The notes: generated by a model from the sequence alone, not told the origin. Numbered from the stretch's first letter, positions 1 to 5,154 are shown. The stretch is 11,124 nucleotides of DNA from Ruminococcus sp. UBA7477 (GCA_002479715.1 DLOT01000048.1:9304-20427); one strand, 5' to 3'. Translations and numbers: made by a program.

Positions 1-20
1 ACCAACTGAGCTATACCCCT
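1..20 (-). tRNA. tRNA, 5' end only, probably tRNA-Trp
   Basis: Read on the minus strand, the window edge holds the first 20 bases of a tRNA: a 7-base acceptor strand AGGGGTA, then T8 and A9, then a D-arm starting GCTCAGTTGGT. The anticodon lies outside the window. An acceptor strand starting A1-GGGG is typical of bacterial tRNA-Trp, whose A1-U72 pair is unusual, so Trp is my best guess. The tRNA nature is firm because a perfect promoter lies just upstream at the expected distance. Confidence 0.75.
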
Positions 21-40
21 ATCTTTTAATCAGCTTATAT

Positions 41-69
41 ATTATATCACAGCAACAATGTTTTGTCAA
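41..69 (-). promoter_or_regulatory. SigA promoter of the truncated tRNA gene
   Basis: On the minus strand, TTGACA (64-69) is followed by a 17-base spacer and TATAAT (41-46). The spacer ends TGTGA, giving an extended -10 element TGATATAAT. All hexamer positions match consensus. Transcription should begin about 14 bases before the tRNA 5' end. The core GCTGTGATATAATAT recurs exactly in the promoter of the other tRNA operon in this window. Confidence 0.9.
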
Positions 70-126
70 GCGGTTTTCATAAAATTATTGAAGGCGATCA
101 AAAGTGAGCTAAATTAACAAAAACTC

Positions 127-155
127 TTGACATTCGCACGAAAATATTATACACT
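127..155 (+). promoter_or_regulatory. SigA promoter of the UPF0339 gene
   Basis: TTGACA at 127-132 is consensus. It is followed by a 17-base spacer and TACACT at 150-155, which matches 4 of 6 positions including the important T1, A2 and T6. The gene's ATG lies about 50 bases downstream with a strong Shine-Dalgarno site. A competing -10 reading, TATACA at 148-153, would give a 15-base spacer. The promoter fires away from the divergent tRNA promoter at 41-69. Confidence 0.7.
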
Positions 156-204
156 AATTATAGCAAATTCTCTACTTTAGTCATTTTGAAAGGAAGGATT
201 ATCA

Positions 205-582
205 ATGGGCAAGTTTATTATCAAGAAAACAAACACAGGCTTCACATTCAAGCTTAATTCAGGCAACGGTGAAACGGTCTGCACAGGCGGAGAGGTTTAT
301 GCTTCGCTGGCGAGCTGCAAGAACGGTGTTGAGAGTGTTGCAAAGAACGCTCCTGTAGCCGCTGTTGAAGATCAGACGGTTGAAGGTTTCGCAACTGAAA
401 AGAATCCCAAGTTTGAGATCTACAACGATAAGGCAGGCGAGTTCCGTTTTCGTCTGAAAGCTAAGAACGGTCAGACCATTTGCACGAGCGAGGGCTACAA
501 AACAAAGCCGAGCTGCAAAAACGGCGTTGAAAGTGTAAAGAAAAATGCCGTTGACGCAGATGTTGTTCTTCCGGAAGAATAA
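205..582 (+). CDS. UPF0339 / DUF1508 (YegP-like) two-repeat protein
   Basis: This 125-residue protein is built from two tandem copies of the DUF1508 (YegP, UPF0339) domain, at about residues 2-49 and 68-115. Each copy ends in an SCKNGVESV.KNA motif. The second copy also has the classic KFEIYNDKAGEFRFRLKA start and TSEGYK turn. The first copy is more divergent, with FIIKKTNTGFTFKLNSGNG in the same place. No catalytic residues are evident and the molecular role of the family is not established; the fold is a small beta-rich domain, often duplicated. The start is supported by AGGAAGG at 191-197, 7 bases before ATG. The gene stands alone between its own promoter and terminator, so it is monocistronic, and it is the only plus-strand gene here. 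There is no signal peptide or membrane segment, so it is probably cytosolic. Family assignment is confident; function is unknown. Confidence 0.93.
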   Translation: MGKFIIKKTNTGFTFKLNSGNGETVCTGGEVYASLASCKNGVESVAKNAPVAAVEDQTVEGFATEKNPKFEIYNDKAGEFRFRLKAKNGQTICTSEGYKTKPSCKNGVESVKKNAVDADVVLPEE

Positions 583-627
583 TCAAGTCAAACATAGGCT
601 CTGGGTTTCCGGTGCTTCAGTATGTAG

Positions 628-665
628 AAACGAATGTTGCTTTATATTGGCAGCATTCGTTTTTA
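628..665 (+). terminator. Intrinsic terminator of the UPF0339 gene
   Basis: CGAATGTTGC (631-640) pairs with GCAGCATTCG (650-659) through 10 base pairs including one G-T wobble, around a 9-base loop. Flanking AAA and TTT extend the stem, and TTTTT follows at 660-664. It lies about 45 bases after the stop codon of the plus-strand gene. Confidence 0.85.
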
Positions 666-902
666 CTTTGCTACATGGATTTTGCTTCACTCTCTGCCCT
701 AGCTTTTGTTTCTTCCTCTGTATTATTCTCTGTCGTTTTCTATCTGCAATCTGCCTTCATATAACGCTTACGGCATTGAGCAGCTCACCTGTGTTATTAT
801 CAAATTCAAATTATATTCTATTTTATATTTTCAATACTATTATAAAACATAATGAACTATGATAGGTTATATCGTGTTGTTTTACACCGTAGTATTTCAT
901 TT
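666..902. other. AT-rich gene-poor stretch, possible coding relic
   Basis: No intact gene is supported here. On the minus strand, three short stretches in different frames read in a protein-like way one after another: FEFDNNTGELLNAVSVI (757-810), then YEGRLQIENDRE, then an acidic tail NNTEEETKARAESEAKSM ending near 672. They could be a frameshifted remnant, but I recognise no family. I see no clear intrinsic terminator for the minus-strand protease gene that ends at 903. Confidence 0.3.
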
Positions 903-1643
903 TCACTTCTTATTGCTTAATTTTCTGTTTAATAAGAAAAAGGAAATCAGCATAAAAATAGATGATGCTATAAAATAAATATTATTTAGCTCACTAAGAT
1001 TATTCGCTCCTAATACCGTATTTTCAATTACAGGATAGTAGAAAGCAATAACAGATAAGAGATTATTTATAAAATGGGCAATAATTGAATACCAGATATT
1101 ATTCGTTTTAATATAAATATAAACATATATAAAAGCAGCACCTAAAATCGAAAAAGCAGATGGAATATCAGGAAAATGTATAATTGTAAATACAGCTATG
1201 CTTAATATTGCAGCAGGTAATATCTTTCCATATTTTTTACCTAACTCAATAAACCCGAATCTGAATACTAATTCTTCAGATAATGGAGCAATAATTATAG
1301 CGCCCACAATATCATGAATGGTCATGTCATACGCCTCTTCTTCAGCATACGGAAATATGATATAAAATAATTGAGAACTAAAAATCGTCCAACATAATCC
1401 AATGATTAAGAAAAGAACTAAAATAATAAAATCCGGTTTAGAAAAAACTTTTTTATTTGATTTAAAAACATCTTCTTTTTTTAAATATAGGAATGCAAAT
1501 ATAGTTCCGATTAACATTGAATAATTTGATACTGCTGATATACCGGAGTCCTGTACATTAATAAGCGCCGCACAAAAAGTCATTATTATAGTCGGAATTA
1601 TAAACAGAATCGCTAATTTTAATTCGTTTTTTAATAATTTCAT
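903..1643 (-). CDS. CPBP-family intramembrane metalloprotease
   Basis: This 246-residue polytopic membrane protein belongs to the CPBP (Abi/CAAX protease and bacteriocin-processing) family. All three signature motifs are present: EELVFR (E123, E124, R128), FTIIH (F152, H156) and HFINN (H190, N194). The Glu and His residues are those expected to bind the active-site zinc within the membrane. Hydrophobic segments occupy most of the chain. I chose ATG at 1643 because GAGGT sits 4-5 bases upstream; a GTG at 1676 would add 11 residues but lies inside a hairpin. Members act as type II CAAX-like proteases, in bacteriocin self-immunity, or in unknown roles; nothing here decides which, and no bacteriocin gene is visible nearby. 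The gene is far richer in A+T than its neighbours (11 G/C of 60 bases at 1081-1140), suggesting lateral acquisition. It lies downstream of the tRNA terminators, so it probably needs its own promoter. Confidence 0.9.
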   Translation of the reverse strand: MKLLKNELKLAILFIIPTIIMTFCAALINVQDSGISAVSNYSMLIGTIFAFLYLKKEDVFKSNKKVFSKPDFIILVLFLIIGLCWTIFSSQLFYIIFPYAEEEAYDMTIHDIVGAIIIAPLSEELVFRFGFIELGKKYGKILPAAILSIAVFTIIHFPDIPSAFSILGAAFIYVYIYIKTNNIWYSIIAHFINNLLSVIAFYYPVIENTVLGANNLSELNNIYFIASSIFMLISFFLLNRKLSNKK

Positions 1644-1670
1644 GTTTACCTCAGTAAAATATAAAATTTT

Positions 1671-1700
1671 CCTCACAGTTTAAACGTATAAACTGTGAGG
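1671..1700. repeat. 30-base near-perfect palindrome upstream of the CPBP gene
   Basis: CCTCACAGTTTA (1671-1682) and TAAACTGTGAGG (1689-1700) form a perfect 12-base inverted repeat around AACGTA. Allowing one mismatched pair, the whole 30 bases are palindromic. On the minus strand it lies about 20 bases before the Shine-Dalgarno site of the CPBP gene, so it is either a leader hairpin or an operator for a dimeric regulator. No long T-run follows on the plus strand. On the minus strand it is followed by AAAATTTTATATTTT, so a weak terminator role cannot be excluded. Confidence 0.7.
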
Positions 1701-1731
1701 AATTTGCAAGTTTAACCTGTGTCGTCTGCAC

Positions 1732-1755
1732 AAAAAAGATGTCAGCGCGCCGACA
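1732..1755 (-). terminator. Second (distal) intrinsic terminator of the tRNA operon
   Basis: On the minus strand, TGTCGG (1750-1755), a CGCG loop and CTGACA (1740-1745) form a 6-bp stem with one G-T pair. It is followed directly by TCTTTTTTG. It backs up the stronger terminator just upstream of it. Confidence 0.65.
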
Positions 1756-1757
1756 GA

Positions 1758-1790
1758 CAAAGAAAAAGCCCCCGCAATGTATGCGGAGGC
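1758..1790 (-). terminator. Main intrinsic terminator of the tRNA operon
   Basis: On the minus strand, GCCTCCGCA (1782-1790) pairs with TGCGGGGGC (1768-1776) through 9 base pairs with one T-G wobble, around the loop TACAT. TTTTTCTTT follows. It lies 25 bases beyond the 3' CCA of tRNA-Ala, the last gene of the operon. Confidence 0.9.
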
Positions 1791-1814
1791 GCAATGCCCG
1801 CGGCGGCTCGCCGC

Positions 1815-1890
1815 TGGTGGAGCATACGGGATTCGAACCCGTGACCTCTACACTGCCAGTGTAGCGCGCTACCAACTGCGCCAATACCCC
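1815..1890 (-). tRNA. tRNA-Ala(GGC)
   Basis: A full cloverleaf is readable on the minus strand. The acceptor GGGGTAT pairs with ATGCTCC and includes the G3-U70 wobble that identifies alanine tRNA. The anticodon stem CTACA/TGTAG is perfect around the loop CTGGCAG, giving anticodon GGC. The T-arm contains GGTTCGAATCC. The discriminator is A73 and CCA is encoded at 1815-1817. It reads GCC and GCU codons. Its 5' end lies only 2 bases from the CCA of tRNA-His, so the two are cut from one transcript. Confidence 0.97.
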
Positions 1891-1892
1891 AA

Positions 1893-1970
1893 TGGGGTGG
1901 GAGGTGAGATTCGAACTCACGGTCTTCGGGACCACAATCCGACGCTTTAACCAGCTAAGCTACACCCACC
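1893..1970 (-). tRNA. tRNA-His(GTG)
   Basis: On the minus strand, the anticodon loop TTGTGGT gives anticodon GTG. An encoded extra G-1 (1970) pairs with C73 (1896), the hallmark of histidine tRNA. The acceptor GTGGGTG pairs with CTCCCAC, and CCA is encoded at 1893-1895. The anticodon stem TCGGA/CCCGA has four pairs and an A31-C39 mismatch next to the loop, where I would expect a U at 39. Confidence 0.97.
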
Positions 1971-2011
1971 GAATTCTGAGAGCAAAACAATTTGATAAAA
2001 AAACTTAATAG

Positions 2012-2027
2012 ACAGACCGAAGTCTGC
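2012..2027 (-). other. UUCG-capped hairpin between tRNA-Arg and tRNA-His
   Basis: On the minus strand, CAGAC (2022-2026), the tetraloop TTCG and GTCTG (2013-2017) form a small stable hairpin in the 60-base spacer between the two tRNAs. A run of seven T follows about 9 bases later (1997-2003). That gap is long for a terminator, so a processing or weak attenuation role is more likely. The rest of the spacer (1971-2011) shows nothing else. Confidence 0.5.
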
Positions 2028-2030
2028 ATT

Positions 2031-2107
2031 TGGCGCGTCTTGCAGGACTCGAACCTGCGGCCTACTGCTTAGAAGGCAGTTGCTCTATCCAGCTGAGCTA
2101 AAGACGC
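2031..2107 (-). tRNA. tRNA-Arg(TCT)
   Basis: On the minus strand, the acceptor GCGTCTT pairs with AAGACGC. The anticodon stem ACTGC/GCAGT encloses CTTCTAA, giving anticodon TCT, which reads AGA and AGG. The T-arm contains GGTTCGAGTCC, the discriminator is G73, and CCA is encoded at 2031-2033. It is the second gene of the four-tRNA operon. Confidence 0.97.
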
Positions 2108-2110
2108 ATA

Positions 2111-2131
2111 ACGGCGAGATAAACTCGCCGT
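2111..2131 (-). other. 8-bp hairpin between tRNA-Gly and tRNA-Arg
   Basis: ACGGCGAG (2111-2118) and CTCGCCGT (2124-2131) are a perfect inverted repeat around ATAAA. It fills nearly all of the 24-base spacer between the two tRNAs. There is no T-run after it on the minus strand, so it is not a terminator. It more likely spaces the two tRNAs or guides RNase processing. Confidence 0.7.
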
Positions 2132-2205
2132 TGGAGCGGGTGATGGGAATCGAACCCACACAACCAGCTTGGAAGGCTGGGATTCTACCATTGAACTACA
2201 CCCGC
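2132..2205 (-). tRNA. tRNA-Gly(TCC)
   Basis: On the minus strand, the acceptor GCGGGTG pairs with CACCCGC. The anticodon loop CTTCCAA gives anticodon TCC, which reads GGA and GGG. The T-arm contains GGTTCGATTCC, the discriminator is T73 as usual for bacterial glycine tRNA, and CCA is encoded at 2132-2134. It is the first gene of the tRNA operon; the 5' end lies 32 bases past the -10 element. Confidence 0.97.
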
Positions 2206-2237
2206 AAATTTGATGACATCTCTTTGCAACGTCTAAT

Positions 2238-2266
2238 ATTATATCACAGCCGGAGCGAGATGTCAA
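2238..2266 (-). promoter_or_regulatory. SigA promoter of the four-tRNA operon
   Basis: On the minus strand, TTGACA (2261-2266), a 17-base spacer and TATAAT (2238-2243) match consensus at all 12 positions. The spacer ends TGTGA, giving an extended -10. The -35 element begins only 17 bases after the stop codon of the TVP38 gene, and I see no terminator between them, so some readthrough from that operon into the tRNAs is possible. Confidence 0.95.
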
Positions 2267-2282
2267 GTGTTTTTTCAAATTT

Positions 2283-3023
2283 TTATGGATATATTTTGTT
2301 GTTTTTATGCTTGTGAAAATAAGAGAGGATCTTGTTTCGGAAAATTATTCCAAGGACCGAAGCTATGATAACTATGACCGCAAAAACTACAGCAGCGACA
2401 TAGTTTTCACTTCTTATGCTTCCTCCCACTACACCGCTCATAACGATCGCGGGGATTCGCAGCGGCATCAGCACAAAAAAGAAATCCTTTTTTGAAATTT
2501 TTGTAAGAGGCACAAAATAAGTCAGAAGATCTTTCGGAAATCCGGGAAAAATATACATCAGGCTCAGTATTGCCAGAACCTTATTTTCGTCATGCAGAAA
2601 TTTGAACTTATTTAACCTTTCCTCACTGAACATCGTCTGAACAAGCGGATAACCGATGAGCTTGACTAGCACAAACACGACCGTTGACCCTAGGAAGATC
2701 CCGATTATAGAAAAAACCGTTCCCCAGAAAAAACCGAACAGCACTCCTCCGACGATCTGAAGCGGAGGAATAACTCCAAGAATAACCTGAAGTGCCTGAA
2801 GTGATACAAACAATGACGCACCCTTCACAATATTATCGTCAACGACTGCCTTGAGGTAATCCCGACCTTCAGACGATCGAAGCATTCCCGCATACGGATA
2901 CAGCTTGTATATCCCAAACGCCGACAGTGCCAGAAACGCAAACAGTGCTATCAGCTTGACAGTCAGCCTGCGCTTGTATGAAGCGGCGTTTTTGTCGAGC
3001 AAAAGCTTATCGTATTCTCCCAT
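2283..3023 (-). CDS. TVP38/TMEM64 (DedA-like, VTT domain) membrane protein
   Basis: This 246-residue integral membrane protein belongs to the TVP38/TMEM64 family of the DedA/VTT superfamily. It has a charged cytosolic N-terminus, a first membrane segment at about residues 21-41, a glycine-rich re-entrant region with LGVIPPLQIVGGVLFGFFWG at about 82-101, further helices, and the family motif FPGFPKD at 159-165 followed by RIP near 189-191. Relatives are thought to move lipids or undecaprenyl carriers across the membrane, or to support proton-coupled homeostasis; this subgroup is not characterised. The start ATG has AAAGGA a few bases upstream. An AGGAGA overlaps the stop codon of the preceding gene, 18 bases away, so the two are cotranscribed. 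It is the last protein gene of the DUF5685 operon, and its end abuts the tRNA promoter. The family call is firm; the substrate is unknown. Confidence 0.9.
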   Translation of the reverse strand: MGEYDKLLLDKNAASYKRRLTVKLIALFAFLALSAFGIYKLYPYAGMLRSSEGRDYLKAVVDDNIVKGASLFVSLQALQVILGVIPPLQIVGGVLFGFFWGTVFSIIGIFLGSTVVFVLVKLIGYPLVQTMFSEERLNKFKFLHDENKVLAILSLMYIFPGFPKDLLTYFVPLTKISKKDFFFVLMPLRIPAIVMSGVVGGSIRSENYVAAVVFAVIVIIASVLGIIFRNKILSYFHKHKNNKIYP

Positions 3024-3041
3024 TTTGTCCTTTTTGTTCTC

Positions 3042-3596
3042 CTATTTTTTATTTATAAATCTACCCAGTACCTTCCTGCGAAACCATTTCACATACACAG
3101 TCACTATTCTCGTCATGGCTATATCATATATTATAAAAACGATGTTCGCGAAGCACAAAAGTATATACAGTGCATACTCTCCAAGCTTGCTCTCTGTATC
3201 CGCGATCTCAGGCGATACCACAAGCATCATCACAAGCTTATAGTAGATCATCACAGATATATTGAATATCAAAAGCTTGACCGCCCACTGAGCAGCCGTT
3301 CGCTTTATCCGGGTTTCAAGGACCGATTTCAGGATAGGATAATAGCCGAGAAATGCAATAAACAAAAGCCCGGATTCCTTGTTGGGAACAAGGAAGAAAA
3401 CCAGCAAAGCGATAGCAGCGTATGTAAGAAACGCCCATCTCATGCTTATCTCTATAACAATGATAACGAGCAGCATTCCGGCAAAAGCCGGTGTCGCATA
3501 TTCAAGCCCGGGGATTATCGACGCAAGCAGCATGACAAGCAGACTCATCGCCGAGATAATCCCACCGAGCGCTACCTTATAGCTTTTCGCCTTCAT
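3042..3596 (-). CDS. Small polytopic membrane protein, function unknown
   Basis: This 184-residue protein has about five or six hydrophobic segments (roughly residues 8-30, 35-52, 54-70, 75-92, 108-128 and 138-160). It ends in a strongly basic tail, KWFRRKVLGRFINKK, that should face the cytosol. I do not recognise a named family with certainty. The short N-terminal charge cluster, the GGIISAMSLL first helix and the VPNKESGLLFIAFLGYYPILK region recall the compact membrane fold of ECF transporter S components, but no substrate-defining residues are evident. The ATG lies 3 bases after the stop of the J-domain gene. There is no clear Shine-Dalgarno site, so translation is probably coupled to that gene. 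Its fixed place between a J-domain protein and a TVP38 protein suggests a shared membrane-related task. Confidence 0.75.
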   Translation of the reverse strand: MKAKSYKVALGGIISAMSLLVMLLASIIPGLEYATPAFAGMLLVIIVIEISMRWAFLTYAAIALLVFFLVPNKESGLLFIAFLGYYPILKSVLETRIKRTAAQWAVKLLIFNISVMIYYKLVMMLVVSPEIADTESKLGEYALYILLCFANIVFIIYDIAMTRIVTVYVKWFRRKVLGRFINKK

Positions 3597-3599
3597 ACG

Positions 3600-4238
3600 T
3601 CAGCAGCAGCTTATAAGGTCGCCGCCAAAGCATTCACAGCAACAGTCGGCGCAAATCAACCCGGAACACATATCACAGCCGCTGCACGGCGCACAGATCG
3701 GGCAAAGGCAGCCTGAGCCGTCGTCCATATTGTAGTGCTTTGAATTATCTCCGTTCATATAACCGCCGCGTCTGCTGTCCATCTGACTGAGAGCGGCCGC
3801 ATATTCCTTGTTTGACGGATCCATCGCGACAGCTTTGGAAAAGTTCTTATATGCATCGTTAAACCAGCCGCGCGAATAATCGACGCTGCCCATAAGAAAA
3901 TACCACTCAGCATTTCTCTGGCTTTCCGGAATATTGTTCAAAAGCCTTTCAGCCTCTGTGATGTTTCCGTTTTTAATTAAATATCTAACCTGCGAAAACG
4001 AACCCGAACCGCCGTCCGATGCATACTCGCCTCTTTCGGCACTTCCTCCGCGACGCATATTCATGATCTCGTCGTAGGCGCTGTTGATCTCGGTCATCTT
4101 CTCATTAGCCAGATCATTCAGCGGATTATTGGCATAATTGTCCGGGTGATACTTCTTGGCAAGCTCCCTGTAGGCGGATTTTACCTCGTCATCGCTGGCG
4201 GCGGGCGAAACGCCCAAAACTCTGTAAGGATCTGTCAT
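3600..4238 (-). CDS. J-domain (DnaJ-like) protein with TPR-like region and Cys-rich tail
   Basis: This 212-residue protein opens with a complete J domain (about residues 2-63: DPYRVLGVSPAASDDEVKSAYR, then the HPD triad at 31-33), which should stimulate the ATPase of a DnaK/Hsp70 partner. A low-complexity linker and a TPR-like helical stretch (about 85-155) follow. The last 37 residues hold 13 cysteines in CxC, CxxC and CCC clusters and end in SCC. It lacks the G/F region, zinc fingers and client-binding domain of true DnaJ. I chose ATG at 4238 because GGAG (4245-4248) lies 6 bases upstream and MTDPYRVLGVSP is a typical J-domain start; ATG at 4250 would add 4 residues. The start follows the DUF5685 stop codon by one base, so translation is coupled. 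The tail may bind metal or be modified; this is inference. Confidence 0.9.
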   Translation of the reverse strand: MTDPYRVLGVSPAASDDEVKSAYRELAKKYHPDNYANNPLNDLANEKMTEINSAYDEIMNMRRGGSAERGEYASDGGSGSFSQVRYLIKNGNITEAERLLNNIPESQRNAEWYFLMGSVDYSRGWFNDAYKNFSKAVAMDPSNKEYAAALSQMDSRRGGYMNGDNSKHYNMDDGSGCLCPICAPCSGCDMCSGLICADCCCECFGGDLISCC

Positions 4239-4239
4239 A

Positions 4240-5130
4240 TTATTCTCCATTCTTTAAGTTGTCGGACAGCTTTTGCGAAATGATCTGCTTACAGCAGGCT
4301 TTCAGTCCGAGATAGATTATGTTGTCAAGTATTGGCTTATATTTCTTGATATCCAGCAGCACATAACAGTCTGCCAGCTCACTTATGGTCAGATTAACGC
4401 TCTTTGACACGAAATCAGCTATATCGGGTTTCGCTTCTTCAGTGATCTCACCATTGATGTTCAGCTCCCCCGCAAGCGGATTAAACCCGCCCTTTTTTAA
4501 ATCGTCACGAAGATCGTCTGCCGCATCACAGATATAAACATATCTTCCGATGCAATAACCAAAGCGCCGCAAAATACGCTTCTTTTCCGCATCCGCACAA
4601 ATATTCTCCGCGATTGCCGCCATCATCTGAGCTGAAGGCTCAGCAGCCTTATCAAGACTGCAATCCTCGTTTTTCTCGATTTCAAGCTGCCGTTTCATCT
4701 GATCCTCGATCTGAAGCGCAAGCTCCGGATATTTTGCTTTAGCCTTATTATACCCTCTTTTCATAAATGTAAGCGCTGTTCCGGCAGCGATTTTTTTCAA
4801 AAGTCCCCTATCGGAAACATCGTCACGCAGCTTATGATATATAAGGATCTGTGCTGCTGCCGCCGGGTACTCATAACCGCCGCTGCAGAAAAAGCATGGT
4901 CGTTTCTTTAACGGATGCACGATACATCGGCATTTTTTGACCTCTCCCCTACAGTCGTTCAGCGCGAAATTCATCAGTGAGAGAAAAGCAAAGTCATAGC
5001 TGAGTGCAAGTCGCGCAGCCTGACCGTAGCTTTTTCCTATATGTTTGCACAAACCGCAATAGACAGCCTTATAAGTGTCATACTCACATATCCTCAGCTG
5101 AGGCTTGAATATTCTGACATAACCGAAAAT
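4240..5130 (-). CDS. DUF5685 family protein, apparent ATT start
   Basis: This protein of about 296 residues matches what I know of DUF5685: an N-terminus FGYVR, then YCGLCKHIG (C25, C28), a CRC..HPLKKRP block (C67, C69, C79, C82), YHKLRDDVSD (acidic motif 103-107) and CDAADDLRDDLKKGGFNPL (acidic motif 205-210). The function is unknown. The two DDxxD motifs about 100 residues apart and the all-helical look recall class I isoprenoid synthases; the cysteines suggest a metal site. No ATG, GTG or TTG lies between the in-frame TGA (5152-5150) and TTG at 5052, which is inside the conserved region. Just before the conserved FGYVR stand three ATT codons, preceded by GGAGG (5139-5143). ATT at 5130, 8 bases after GGAGG, is the best start. 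It is the first gene of a four-gene operon. A recent loss of the ATG, or a sequence error, is the alternative. Confidence 0.85.
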   Translation of the reverse strand: MFGYVRIFKPQLRICEYDTYKAVYCGLCKHIGKSYGQAARLALSYDFAFLSLMNFALNDCRGEVKKCRCIVHPLKKRPCFFCSGGYEYPAAAAQILIYHKLRDDVSDRGLLKKIAAGTALTFMKRGYNKAKAKYPELALQIEDQMKRQLEIEKNEDCSLDKAAEPSAQMMAAIAENICADAEKKRILRRFGYCIGRYVYICDAADDLRDDLKKGGFNPLAGELNINGEITEEAKPDIADFVSKSVNLTISELADCYVLLDIKKYKPILDNIIYLGLKACCKQIISQKLSDNLKNGE

Positions 5131-5154
5131 AATAATCGCCTCCGCCGCAATTCA

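Noticed and set aside
675..764. 29-residue hydrophobic peptide MDFASLSALAFVSSSV... that could be a small membrane toxin
   Set aside because: It has no Shine-Dalgarno site, no promoter, and begins just past an intrinsic terminator. The opposite strand reads at least as protein-like.
545..862. 105-codon plus-strand open frame, hydrophobic and cysteine-rich
   Set aside because: It starts inside the UPF0339 gene, runs through that gene's terminator hairpin, and has no ribosome binding site; its composition follows from T-rich DNA.
1644..1676. GTG start giving 11 extra residues on the CPBP protease
   Set aside because: It lies within the hairpin and lacks a ribosome site, whereas ATG at 1643 has GAGGT at good spacing.
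1651..1935. Minus-strand open frame of 94 codons
   Set aside because: It is a read through tRNA-Ala and part of tRNA-His and through two terminators, so it is not a gene.
2069..2278. Minus-strand open frame of 69 codons
   Set aside because: It covers tRNA-Gly, part of tRNA-Arg and the tRNA promoter; a false product of tRNA sequence.
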